A stretch of 64,000 nt of DNA, taken from NCBI RefSeq assembly GCF_022808855.1, contig NZ_JAKZLF010000021.1:1-64000 (forward strand), written 5' to 3'. This document shows, one piece after another, positions 26,465 through 34,595 of the stretch; within the stretch, counting starts at the first letter, position 1; each line of letters opens with the position of its first letter. The translations under genes were made by a program, and so were the position numbers. The DNA comes from Anaeromyxobacter soli. GTDB lineage: Bacteria > Myxococcota > Myxococcia > Myxococcales > Anaeromyxobacteraceae. The notes beneath the pieces are model-generated. The model worked only from the letters and a program-made list of their open reading frames with translations, was not told where the DNA came from and ran no database searches.

Positions 26465-27643
26465 GTGAGGGCGCCCCGCGCCGAGTCCCGCTTGCCCGCC
26501 CGCCCGGCCGCCCGCGCCGCTGCGCTCCTGGCGCTCGTGCACGCGCTGCCGCTCCTCGATCGCGCCGCCTTCGGCGCGGTGCTGGAGCGGATGCGCGCCG
26601 ACCTGTGGCTCACCGATCTGCAGCTCGGGCTCGCCGCGAGCGTCCCCGCGCTCGCGCTGGGCGTCCTCGCGCTGCGCCCCGCGCGCGCGCCCGCCCGAAG
26701 GATCCGCGGGGTGCTCTCGGCCGCCCTGTGGAGCGCGGCGGGGGCGCTCGCCTGGGCGTCGCGGGGCGCGGGGACGCTCCTCCTCTCGCGCGCGGCGGCG
26801 GGCGCCGCCTCGGCGGCCGCGGCCCCTGCGCGTCAGTCGCCGCGCGAAGGCGAGGAGACCTTGCCAGGCGGCGGCGCCCTCGTCACCACCGCGGTCGCGC
26901 TCGCGGCGCTCGGTTATGCGGGCGCCGGCGCGCTCGGCTGGCGCCTCGGCTGGCGCGCGGCCCTCGTCGCCTCCGCGGCGACCTCGCTCCTCGCCACCGT
27001 CACGCTGAGCCGGGGGGCGGTCGCCGCCGCCCCTTCCGCGCTCCCCCGCCATCCCGCGTTCCGGCGCGCGCTCGCCGGCGGCGCGCTCGTCGCCTTCGCG
27101 GCCGGCGCGCTCGCCACCTGGGCGCCCGCGTTCCTGGAGCGCGCTCGCGGGGTGCCGCGCGCGATCTCGCCGCTCGAGACCGGCGCGGCCGTGCTCATGG
27201 CCGGGGCCGCGGCCGCCTGGGGACGCGGCGTCCTCGCGGAGGCGCTCCGGCGGGCCGGCGCTTCCCGCTGGCTCTGCCCCGGGGCGGCCCTGGCGGCCGC
27301 GCCGCTCGCCCTCGGCGCCCTCCTCGCCCGGCGCCCGGTGGCGTACCTCGCCGCCCTGGTGACGGCCATCGCGCTCGTGCTCGTCGCGCTCGCCGCGCTG
27401 CGCGAGGCGCTCGCGCGGACGCTGCCCGCCGACCGACGCGGCGCCGCGACGGGCGCGCTCCTCCTCGTCGCGCTCCTCGGTGACGCGCCGGCGGCGCTCG
27501 TCGTCGGCGCGGTCTCGCACCGCACCTCGCTCTGGTGGGCCATGTTGCTCGTCCCCGCCGCGCTCCTCGCCGGAGGCGTGCTCCTCGCGCAGGCGGCGCG
27601 GCGTCCGGGCGGAGGGCCCGGGGAGGAAGCCGGACGGCGCTGA
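26465..27643 (+). CDS. MFS-like membrane transporter (Spinster-like, divergent)
   Basis: The protein has 392 residues with about twelve hydrophobic segments, heavily Ala/Leu rich. MRADLWLTDLQLGLAASVPALALGVLAL near the start resembles the first periplasmic-loop/helix-2 region of Spinster-type MFS carriers. The A-motif G-x-x-x-D-R/K-x-G-R-R is not preserved. Substrate unknown; the divergence makes even the family call moderate. It is monocistronic and converges on the glycosyltransferase gene. Confidence 0.6.
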   Translation: MRAPRAESRLPARPAARAAALLALVHALPLLDRAAFGAVLERMRADLWLTDLQLGLAASVPALALGVLALRPARAPARRIRGVLSAALWSAAGALAWASRGAGTLLLSRAAAGAASAAAAPARQSPREGEETLPGGGALVTTAVALAALGYAGAGALGWRLGWRAALVASAATSLLATVTLSRGAVAAAPSALPRHPAFRRALAGGALVAFAAGALATWAPAFLERARGVPRAISPLETGAAVLMAGAAAAWGRGVLAEALRRAGASRWLCPGAALAAAPLALGALLARRPVAYLAALVTAIALVLVALAALREALARTLPADRRGAATGALLLVALLGDAPAALVVGAVSHRTSLWWAMLLVPAALLAGGVLLAQAARRPGGGPGEEAGRR

Positions 27644-27655
27644 ACGGCGCGCCCG

Positions 27656-28465
27656 CTACGGCAGCAGCCGGTACACGTCCGCGAACCGCCGCTCCGCGAA
27701 GGCGCGGACGAGCTCGGGGTGCGCGCCGCGCCGCACGTCGTCGAGCAGCGCGTACTTGCGCGCGTGGTAGTGCGCGACCGCCTCGGCGAGGCGGACGCCG
27801 TCGCGGCCCCCGCGGAACAGCGCGCCGTGGACGAGCGTCTCCTTCGCGGCGTGGACCACCTTCTGGAGCGCAGGCGGCTTCGTGCGGCGTCCCTCCGCGT
27901 GGAAGCGGATGGCCCACAGGAGCGCGTAGCGATCGACCTTCGAGCGCATCCCCTCGACGCTCGTCGCGAAGCGGTGCTCGACGTGCGCCTCGAGCCGCAC
28001 CGTGGCCGCGGGCGGGAGCGCCTCGTGGACGATCATGCTCGGCTCCCAGCGCGCGTGGTCGCGCCGCACGAGCCGGACGTGCCGCTCGGTGCGGAAGAGG
28101 AAGCGGTGACCCGGCAGCTCCGCCCAGTCGCGCCGGACGAGCGAGTAGTGCGGCGCGGACGGCGCGGACGCCTTCCAGGCGCGGAGCGCGGCGATCGCCT
28201 CGGGCTCCAGCCACTCGTCCGAGTCGAGGAAGAACACGTAGTCGCAGGCGGGCAAGGCCTCCGTGGCCACCTGGCGCGCGGCGCCGTAGCCCTCCCACCG
28301 GTGGACCACGTGGCGGATGCCGCGCGCGCGGACGAGCTCGGCGGACCCGTCCGACGAGCAGGAGTCCACCGCGACGAGCTCGTCCGCGACCGCCGCGACC
28401 GAGTCGAGGCAGCGCGCGAGGGTGTCCGCGTTGTCGCCGTGGATGACGAAGCCGCCGAGCCGCAA
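27656..28465 (-). CDS. Family 2 glycosyltransferase (WaaE/KdtX-like)
   Basis: The protein has 269 residues. The GT-A fold begins MRLGGFVIHGDNADTLARCLDSV, with VDSCSSDGSAELV (UDP-sugar binding) and the metal-binding motif FFLDSDEWLEPEAI. The following DYVFFLDSDEW, RRDWAELPGHRF and C-terminal region resemble the WaaE/KdtX branch that decorates lipopolysaccharide core. No membrane helix is obvious. It probably adds a sugar to a surface polysaccharide; donor and acceptor are not deducible. It is convergent with the MFS gene, 12 nt apart. Confidence 0.85.
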   Translation of the reverse strand: MRLGGFVIHGDNADTLARCLDSVAAVADELVAVDSCSSDGSAELVRARGIRHVVHRWEGYGAARQVATEALPACDYVFFLDSDEWLEPEAIAALRAWKASAPSAPHYSLVRRDWAELPGHRFLFRTERHVRLVRRDHARWEPSMIVHEALPPAATVRLEAHVEHRFATSVEGMRSKVDRYALLWAIRFHAEGRRTKPPALQKVVHAAKETLVHGALFRGGRDGVRLAEAVAHYHARKYALLDDVRRGAHPELVRAFAERRFADVYRLLP

Positions 28466-28611
28466 GGAGCCTCCCGAGGCGGCGACCTTTACCCGGGGGG
28501 GCCGCCGCGGCGCAAGCGCGACGGTCCGCCGGCCCCGTGGGCGAGCGGCTCGCGCGCCGGGGCGCGCGTCGTCCTTGCGAGCGGCGCCGGGGTGCCGTCA
28601 GGATGCGGCGC

Positions 28612-29559
28612 ATGAGCCGTTCCGAGCGGATCTTCTGCGCCTGCGCGCCCGGGCTCGAGCCCGTCCTCGCGGCCGAGCTCGCGGCGCTGGGGCTCGCCGC
28701 GCGCGCCCTCCCGGGCGGCGCCGAGGCCGAGGGCGAGGACGCCGCCGCGCTCGCCTGCCTCGCCTCCCGCGCCGCGGACGCGGTGCTCCTGCGGCTGTGG
28801 GAGGGCGACCCGGCGGAGCTCCCCGCCGCGAAGCGCGCCGCGGCGCGCCGCGCGGGCGGCGCGGCGCTCGAGGTCCGCACCGGGCGCGGGCGCGCGACCC
28901 TCTCGGTCGACGCGGCCGGGGCGCCGCTCTTCCGCCGCGGCTGGCGCGCCCGGATCGGCGCCGCCCCGCTGCGCGAGTCGCTCGCCGCGGGCATCCTCCT
29001 CGCGTGCGGGTGGAAGGGCGACCGCCCCTTCCTCGATCCGATGTGCGGCTCGGGGACGATCGCCATCGAGGCGGCGCTCGCCGCCGGCCGGCGCGCGCCG
29101 GGACTCGGCCGCTCCTTCGCCTTCGAGCGCCTGCCCGGCCACGACGCCGCCCGCACCGAGCGCCTCCGCGCGCGCCTCGCGGCGCAGGCCCGGCCGATCG
29201 CGGTCGCCATCCACGCCTCCGACCGGAACGCCGGCGCGCTCCGGCTCGCCCAGAAGAACGCCGCCGCGGCGGGCGTCGCGGACGCGATCCGCTTCGAGCG
29301 CGCGGACGCCGCCCGCGTCGAGCCGCCCCCCGGGCCGGGGCTGTGCGCGGTGAACCCACCGTACGGCGTGCGGCTCGACGAGGACGCTGCCCTCGCCTGG
29401 CGCGCGCTGGGCGCGCTCCTCCCCCGGCTCCGCGGCTGGGAGGTCGCGGTCCTCGGGCCCGACCGCGGGTACGAGCGGCTCCTGCCGCTCGCGCCCGCGT
29501 CCGCGCTGCCCGTTCGCAACGGCGGGCTCGCCTGCCGGCTCCTGCGTCTCTCCCCCTGA
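28612..29559 (+). CDS. RlmL-like RNA N2-guanine methyltransferase with shortened THUMP region
   Basis: The protein has 315 residues. The methyltransferase domain has PFLDPMCGSGTIAIEAAL (motif I), IHASDRNAGALRLAQKNA, and the N6/N2-type catalytic motif VNPPYGVRL, as in RlmL (23S rRNA m2G2445). The N-terminal domain ([20 protein letters not shown]) is recognisable but about 65 residues shorter than in the full RlmL at 44419, so the THUMP RNA-binding module is reduced. The second ATG at 28612 is preferred, with AGGA about 8 nt upstream. It may methylate a different RNA than its paralogue. Confidence 0.85.
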   Translation: MSRSERIFCACAPGLEPVLAAELAALGLAARALPGGAEAEGEDAAALACLASRAADAVLLRLWEGDPAELPAAKRAAARRAGGAALEVRTGRGRATLSVDAAGAPLFRRGWRARIGAAPLRESLAAGILLACGWKGDRPFLDPMCGSGTIAIEAALAAGRRAPGLGRSFAFERLPGHDAARTERLRARLAAQARPIAVAIHASDRNAGALRLAQKNAAAAGVADAIRFERADAARVEPPPGPGLCAVNPPYGVRLDEDAALAWRALGALLPRLRGWEVAVLGPDRGYERLLPLAPASALPVRNGGLACRLLRLSP

Positions 29560-29570
29560 CGACCCGAGGA

Positions 29571-29606
29571 GCGGTCGCGGTCGGTCGGCGGAGCGCCGGC
29601 GACCGC
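29571..29606. terminator. Candidate terminator hairpin
   Basis: GCGGTCG (29571-29577) pairs with CGACCGC (29600-29606), and CGGCG (29586-29590) pairs with CGCCG (29594-29598) around a GAG loop. It lies 12 nt after the stop of the RlmL-like gene. There is no T-run, so the call rests on stability and place. Confidence 0.45.
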
Positions 29607-29703
29607 CTTCACGGGGCGGGGGATCGGGCCACCGTGCGCTCGGCCGGGGCGTCCAGACGAGGGTGCAGGCATTCGCAGCCCGCGGGACGCACATTGGTGC
29701 CGC

Positions 29704-30642
29704 ATGTGGAGGCAGGTCGGCGGGCGCTTCGCCCTTTTGACGCGCGCCGTGCGCCGGGCCCGGCGCCGCGCCGGGATCGGGCTGCTCACGCCCCGGGTGA
29801 AGCGCGCCGGCCCGCCCAAGATCGACGTCTCCCGCGTGGGGCACCGCTTCGGGAACCAGGTGGTCGCGCTCCGGGACGTGAACATCGAGGTGCACGCCGG
29901 CGAGTTCGTGTGCCTCGTCGGGCCGTCCGGCTGCGGGAAGACCACCCTCCTCTACGCGCTCGCCGGCCACCTCGAGCCGAGCGGCGGGCGCATCACCATC
30001 GACGGCCTGCGCGTGAAGGGCCCCGGGCCGGACCGCCTGCTCGTGTTCCAGGAGCCCGCGCTCTTCCCCTGGCTCACCGTCCGCCAGAACCTCGTCTTCG
30101 CGCTCCGGGCGCGCGGCCTCTCCCGCGCCGATGCCGACGCGCGCGCCCGCGAGTACGTCGGACGCGTCCACCTCGACGGGTTCGAGGAGACGCTCCCGCA
30201 CCAGCTCTCGGGCGGCATGCGCATGCGCGTCCAGCTCGCGCGCGCCCTCGCGCTCGACCCGGCCGTGCTGCTGATGGACGAGCCGTTCGCCGCGCTCGAC
30301 GCGCAGACCCGCAGCCACATGCACCAGCTCCTCCAGCAGGTCTGGCTGCGGGACCGCAAGACGGTGGTGTTCGTGACGCACGACGTGCGCGAGGCGCTCG
30401 TGCTCGGCGACCGCGTCATCGTGATGGCGGCGCGGCCCGGCCGCGTGCTGCAGGACCTGGACGTCCGGCTCGAGCGACCGCGCGATCCGGACGACGATGC
30501 GCTCGTGGAGATGTCGCGGCGCATCCGGGACGAGCTGAGGCGCGCCGAGGCGGCGGGCGCGGCGGAGGGACGGGATGCACGGATCGCTGCGGACGGGGCT
30601 GCTCCTCTCGGTCCCGCTCCTCATCTGGGAGCTCCTCTCTAG
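29704..30642 (+). CDS. ABC transporter ATPase, sulfonate/nitrate/taurine type
   Basis: The protein has 312 residues. The cassette is complete: Walker A GPSGCGKTT, Q-loop FQEPALFPWLTV, signature LSGGMRMRV, Walker B VLLMDEPFAALD and H-loop VFVTHD. The FQEPALFPWLTVRQNL stretch is typical of SsuB/TauB/NrtD proteins. An N-terminal basic extension of ~40 residues and a C-terminal Ala-rich tail are extra to the family. The permease start overlaps its end by 68 nt. It energises uptake of a small anionic or thiamine-precursor-like solute. Confidence 0.9.
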   Translation: MWRQVGGRFALLTRAVRRARRRAGIGLLTPRVKRAGPPKIDVSRVGHRFGNQVVALRDVNIEVHAGEFVCLVGPSGCGKTTLLYALAGHLEPSGGRITIDGLRVKGPGPDRLLVFQEPALFPWLTVRQNLVFALRARGLSRADADARAREYVGRVHLDGFEETLPHQLSGGMRMRVQLARALALDPAVLLMDEPFAALDAQTRSHMHQLLQQVWLRDRKTVVFVTHDVREALVLGDRVIVMAARPGRVLQDLDVRLERPRDPDDDALVEMSRRIRDELRRAEAAGAAEGRDARIAADGAAPLGPAPHLGAPL

Positions 30643-31339
30643 GATCGGCCCCTGGCCTCACTGGCTCTTCCCCGGCCCGCTCGCGGTCGCCGCGAGCGTC
30701 GTCCACATGGCCGCGGACGGCCGGCTCGGGGCGGCCGCGGCGCGCTCGCTCGGCCGCCTCGCGCAGGGGTACGCGTTCTCGGCGGTGGCGGGGGTCCCGC
30801 TCGGCGTCCTGCTCGCGCGGAGCGCGCTCCTGCGCGGCGCGCTCCGCCCCGTCGTGCTGGGCCTGCAGGCGCTCCCGTCGATCTGCTGGCTGCCGCTCGC
30901 GATCCTCTGGTTCGGCCTCTCGGAGACCGCCATCCTGTTCGTGGTCGTCATGGGCTCCGTGCTCGCGATCGCGATCGCGACGGAGGACGCGATCGCGGGC
31001 GTGGACCCGCTCATCCTCCGCGCCGCCGGCACGCTCGGGATCCGCGGCGCGCGCTTCCACGCCGGGGTGCTCCTGCCCGCCGCGCTCCCCGGGATCCTCA
31101 CCGGGCTGAAGCTCGGCTGGAGCTTCGCGTGGCGCGCGCTCATGGCGGGCGAGCTCCTCTTCGTCGCGGGCGGCCTCGGGCAGCTTTTGCAGAACGGCCG
31201 CGAGCTGCTCGACGCGGCGCAGGTCATGGGCGTCATGGCCGCCATCGTCGCCATCGGCGTCGCGGTCGATCGCGTCCTCTTCCGCATCCTCGAGCTGCGC
31301 GTGCGGCGCCGCTGGGGGCTCCTCGAGGAGCCCGCGTGA
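30575..31339 (+). CDS. ABC transporter permease, sulfonate/nitrate/taurine type
   Basis: The protein has 254 residues with six membrane helices, as in SsuC/TauC. The cytoplasmic loop that contacts the ATPase is visible ([44 protein letters not shown]), matching the EAA motif consensus. It works with the ATPase encoded just upstream, whose gene it overlaps by 68 nt, and with the binding protein whose GTG overlaps its stop codon. Confidence 0.9.
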   Translation: MHGSLRTGLLLSVPLLIWELLSRIGPWPHWLFPGPLAVAASVVHMAADGRLGAAAARSLGRLAQGYAFSAVAGVPLGVLLARSALLRGALRPVVLGLQALPSICWLPLAILWFGLSETAILFVVVMGSVLAIAIATEDAIAGVDPLILRAAGTLGIRGARFHAGVLLPAALPGILTGLKLGWSFAWRALMAGELLFVAGGLGQLLQNGRELLDAAQVMGVMAAIVAIGVAVDRVLFRILELRVRRRWGLLEEPA

Positions 31340-32349
31340 CGCCGCGTCTTCTCGGTCTCGCCACGCGTCGCGCGTCGCCCGTCGCCGTCGTGGCGGCGGC
31401 CGCGCTCGTGCTCGCCGGCGGCTGCTCCCGCGGGCGGGGGCCCGACGCGCCGTTCCGCCTCGGCTACTTCCCGAACGTCACGCACGCCCAGGCGCTCGTG
31501 GGCGTCGACGACGGCACCTTCGCGCGGGCGCTCCCGGCGCGGCTCGAGACGCGCATGTTCAACGCGGGGCCGGCGGCGATGGAGGCGCTGCTCGCGGGCG
31601 ACCTCGACGCGAGCTACGTGGGCCCCGGCCCGGCCGCGATCGCGTTCCTGCGCACGCAGGGGCAGGCGCTGCGCGTCCTCGCGGGCGCCACCTCGGGCGG
31701 CGCGGCGCTGGTGGTGAAGGACGCGCGCGTCCCCGCGGATCTCGCCGGGAAGCGCGTGGCGTCGCCGCAGCTCGGCAACACGCAGGACGTCGCGCTCCGC
31801 ATGTGGCTCCGCAAGGTGGGGCTCCACGACGCGCGCGGCCAGGGGACGGTGGAGGTGACGCCGCTCGCGAACCCCGACATCCTCGCGCTCTTCGCGCGCG
31901 GCGACCTCGCCGGCGCGTGGGTGCCGGAGCCCTGGGCGTCGCGGCTCGTGGCCGAGGCGGGCGGACGGATCCTCGTGGACGAGCGCACCCTCTGGCCAGA
32001 AGGGCGCTTCCCCACCACCGTGCTCGTCGTGTCCGCGCGCGCGCTCGAGCGGCGCCGCCCCGAGGTGCTCGCGCTCGTGCGCGCGCACCTCGAGCTCACC
32101 CGGCGCTGGGAGCAGGATCGAGCCGGCTTCGCCCGGCTCGCGAACGCGGCCTACGGGGCGCGCACCGGCAAGCCGCTCCGGGAGGCCGTGCTGCGCGACG
32201 CCTTCTCGCGCGTGGCGCCGACCGTGGACCCGCTGAAGGCGCAGCTCGAGCGCATGGCGCGCGACGCGCAGGCGCTGGGCTTCGCGCCCAAGGGCGAGCT
32301 CTCGGGTATGGTGGACGCGACCATGCTCCAGGAGATCGCGCACCGATGA
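31336..32349 (+). CDS. ABC transporter substrate-binding lipoprotein (SsuA/NMT1-like)
   Basis: The protein has 337 residues from a GTG overlapping the permease stop. A signal peptide ends in a lipobox (LVLAGGC), so it is membrane-anchored on the outer face. The fold is periplasmic-binding type II of the NMT1/THI5/SsuA group: FRLGYFPNVTHAQALVG, EALLAGDLDASYVGPGPAAIAF, RVASPQLGNTQDVALRMWL and GAWVPEPWASRLVAEAGGRILVDE. Ligand candidates are sulfonates, nitrate, taurine or pyrimidine precursors; the sequence alone does not decide. Confidence 0.9.
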   Translation: MTPRLLGLATRRASPVAVVAAAALVLAGGCSRGRGPDAPFRLGYFPNVTHAQALVGVDDGTFARALPARLETRMFNAGPAAMEALLAGDLDASYVGPGPAAIAFLRTQGQALRVLAGATSGGAALVVKDARVPADLAGKRVASPQLGNTQDVALRMWLRKVGLHDARGQGTVEVTPLANPDILALFARGDLAGAWVPEPWASRLVAEAGGRILVDERTLWPEGRFPTTVLVVSARALERRRPEVLALVRAHLELTRRWEQDRAGFARLANAAYGARTGKPLREAVLRDAFSRVAPTVDPLKAQLERMARDAQALGFAPKGELSGMVDATMLQEIAHR

Positions 32350-33164
32350 GCGGGACCCCAGGGCGCACCGCCCGCCGCGCCGCCAAGCTGCTCGCGCTCA
32401 CCCTCGCGTCCGTCCTCGGCGCCGGCTGCGCCGCCCGCAGCGCGGTCGCGCCGCCGCTCGACGGGGCCTCGACGTCCGCGGATCGCGACCCCACCCCGCC
32501 CCCCGGCGAGGCGCCGCCGGAGCCGCCGCGGCGCGCGCCGGAGCTCGGCGCGGAGCCGGAGGCGGCGCCGGACGCGGGCGCCGAGGCCGCGCCGGAGCGC
32601 GCCGCGCAGCCGGGCGCCGACGCCGCGCTCGACGCCGTGCGGGAGCGCATCGTCGCCGCTGCGCGCGCGCTCCTCGGGAGGCGCTTCCGCGGCGACTGCT
32701 CGGCGTTCGTGCTGCGCGCGTACCGGGCGGCGGGCGTCGGCGTGCGGCTCGGCCCGGGCGTGTCCCGCTCCGAGTCGCTCTACCGCGCGAGCCGGCCGGT
32801 CGAGGCGCCGCGCCCGGGCACGCTCGTGTTCTTCCACGACAGCTACGACCGCGATCGCGATCGGCGGCTCGACGATCGCTTCACGCACGTCGCGCTCGTC
32901 GAGCGCGTCGAGGGCACGACGGTGTTCCTCCTGCACCGCGCCCGCACGGGCGTCGAGCGCGCGCGCATGGACCTTTCACGGCCGGACGATCCCGCCTCGA
33001 ACGATCTCCTGCGCGCCCGGCGGCGCCGCGATCCGCGCGGCACGCGCTACCTGACGGGCGAGCTCTTCACCGCTTTCGGGGAGTTGCTGCAGGGAGACGT
33101 CACCCAGATGTTGCAGGCGGGCCGCGTCGCCGAAACGGGCGCGCGGCACCCTGCAGCCAGATGA
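32346..33164 (+). CDS. NlpC/P60-like lipoprotein endopeptidase
   Basis: The protein has 272 residues. The signal peptide carries a lipobox (LGAGC). A Pro/Ala/Glu-rich linker of ~70 residues precedes an NlpC/P60-type domain: RGDCSAFVLRAYRAAGV contains the catalytic Cys and RFTHVALVERVEG the catalytic His. Such enzymes cut peptide bridges in peptidoglycan. The first ATG overlaps the binding-protein stop (ATGA). Coupling to an ABC transporter and a PAP2 phosphatase is unexpected and its reason is unknown. Confidence 0.85.
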   Translation: MSGTPGRTARRAAKLLALTLASVLGAGCAARSAVAPPLDGASTSADRDPTPPPGEAPPEPPRRAPELGAEPEAAPDAGAEAAPERAAQPGADAALDAVRERIVAAARALLGRRFRGDCSAFVLRAYRAAGVGVRLGPGVSRSESLYRASRPVEAPRPGTLVFFHDSYDRDRDRRLDDRFTHVALVERVEGTTVFLLHRARTGVERARMDLSRPDDPASNDLLRARRRRDPRGTRYLTGELFTAFGELLQGDVTQMLQAGRVAETGARHPAAR

Positions 33165-33784
33165 GCCACGACCCCACCACCCCAGGCGGCGCCATCGAGA
33201 TCGACGCGGGCGGTGGCGCCTCGATCGCCATCGACCCGTCCACGGCGACGGTCGTCATCCGGACCGGTCGCCTGGCCCGTATCCTCTCCTTCGACGAGGC
33301 GCTCCTCCTCTCGTTCAGCCGCTTCCACAGCCCGTGGCGGACGGCGGTCGCGCGGGCGCTGACGCACGCGGGCGACGCGAAGAGCTGGACCTTCGCCGGC
33401 CTCGCGCTGCTCGCCACCGGGACGGCGCAGGGCAAGCACCTCGGGCTGCGGCTCGGGGCGGCCTCGCTGCTCGCGACGGTCCTCTCCCAGTCGCTGAAGC
33501 GCAGCCTCACCCGCGCGCGGCCGGACGTCTCGATCGCGGGCTTCGAGGCCCTGGCGCAGAACCCCGACCGCTTCTCGTTCCCGTCCGGCCACACCGCCGC
33601 CGCGTTCGGCGTGGCGGTGGCCTACGCCGGCGAGCCCAAGGGGCTGGGGCCGCTGGCGCTGCTCCTCGCGGTGGGCATCGGGCTCTCGCGCGTGTACCTC
33701 GGCGCGCACTACCCGCTCGACGTGGGCGCCGGCGCGCTCCTCGGGGTGGCGGCCGGGCTCGCGGCCCGCCTCCTCGTCTCCTGA
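33161..33784 (+). CDS. PAP2 family phosphatase
   Basis: The protein has 207 residues. All three PAP2 motifs are present: C1 LKRSLTRARP, C2 FSFPSGHTAA and C3 GLSRVYLGAHYPLDV. Several hydrophobic helices make it an inner-membrane enzyme, of the type that removes phosphate from undecaprenyl diphosphate or phosphatidate. An N-terminal soluble stretch of ~45 residues (IEIDAGGGASIAIDPSTATVVI) is extra. The ATG overlaps the NlpC stop. It is the last gene of the coupled run starting at 29704. Confidence 0.88.
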   Translation: MSHDPTTPGGAIEIDAGGGASIAIDPSTATVVIRTGRLARILSFDEALLLSFSRFHSPWRTAVARALTHAGDAKSWTFAGLALLATGTAQGKHLGLRLGAASLLATVLSQSLKRSLTRARPDVSIAGFEALAQNPDRFSFPSGHTAAAFGVAVAYAGEPKGLGPLALLLAVGIGLSRVYLGAHYPLDVGAGALLGVAAGLAARLLVS

Positions 33785-33847
33785 GCCGGCGGGTGAGCGC
33801 GCGCGCTCGTCGCGCGATGCGCATCCGTTCGGGCGGGAGGAATCCAC

Positions 33848-34468
33848 ATGCGGAAGCTCTCGATCGCGGCGGCGCTCCTGGCGCCGGCGCTCACCCTCGC
33901 CCAGGCGGGCACGACCACCGGACAGCCTGGCGCCGCGGGCGCCTCCGGAGCCGGCACCGCCGGCGCTGCCCAGCCCGGCCAGGCGGGCGCGGGCACCACC
34001 GACTCGACCACCGCAGGGACGACGCCGGGCGCGGCCGGGACCGGGACCGCCGGGGCCGCCGGGACGGCCGGCGGCGCCGGGACGACGGGCGGCACGGGCG
34101 CTCAGCCCTGCCCGCCGGGCATGGTCCCCGCGACGAGCGCCGGAGTGCCCTCCACCGCCACGACCCCCGGTGACGGCGCGACGGCCGGAGCGGCGGCGGG
34201 CGCGGCGCAGGGGACCGGCTCGGGCGCCACGGGCGCGGGGACCGGGACCGGCGGGAGCGCGGTCGGGACCACCTGCGTCCCCGCGGGCACGACCGGGAGC
34301 GGGACGGGCGCAGCCGGGACCACCGGCGGGAACGGCGCGACGCAGTCGCCCGGCGCGGGCGGCACGTCGGGGATGTCGCCGCCCGCGGGTGGCGCCCCGG
34401 AGGGCTCGGGATCCGGCGCAGCGGGCGCGGTCGGCGGCGCCTCCGGGCCCGCCACGCGGCAGCCCTGA
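33848..34468 (+). CDS. Secreted Gly/Ala/Thr-rich low-complexity protein
   Basis: The protein has 206 residues. A signal peptide (MRKLSIAAALLAPALTLAQA) is followed by disordered sequence made almost entirely of Gly, Ala, Thr, Ser and Pro. Two short cysteine motifs recur, QPCPPGMVPA and TTCVPAGT, about 55 residues apart, the only likely structured points. GGGAGGAA lies 8 nt before the ATG, supporting a real gene. It does not resemble a known family and its function is unknown. Confidence 0.6.
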   Translation: MRKLSIAAALLAPALTLAQAGTTTGQPGAAGASGAGTAGAAQPGQAGAGTTDSTTAGTTPGAAGTGTAGAAGTAGGAGTTGGTGAQPCPPGMVPATSAGVPSTATTPGDGATAGAAAGAAQGTGSGATGAGTGTGGSAVGTTCVPAGTTGSGTGAAGTTGGNGATQSPGAGGTSGMSPPAGGAPEGSGSGAAGAVGGASGPATRQP

Positions 34469-34476
34469 CCTCGGGG

Positions 34477-34530
34477 GAGCGGCGCCTCGCAGCGATAGGC
34501 GTCGGCGCCGGCTCGGGCGCGAGGCCGCTC
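34477..34530. terminator. Candidate bidirectional terminator hairpin
   Basis: GAGCGGCGCCTCGC (34477-34490) pairs with GCGAGGCCGCTC (34519-34530), 12 bp with a two-base bulge, between the convergent low-complexity gene and phoU. A second perfect palindrome, AGAGGCGCCTCT, lies at 34539-34550. Confidence 0.45.
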
Positions 34531-34595
34531 CGCGCGCGAGAGGCGCCTCTTCCACGGCCAGGGCGCCTCGGCGGCGCGCTCGCGGCGACCGCCGC

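Noticed and set aside
28317-31109. A 930-codon plus-strand open frame over the RlmL-like and ABC genes
   Set aside because: It is a shifted frame of genes with unmistakable motifs and lacks its own start context.
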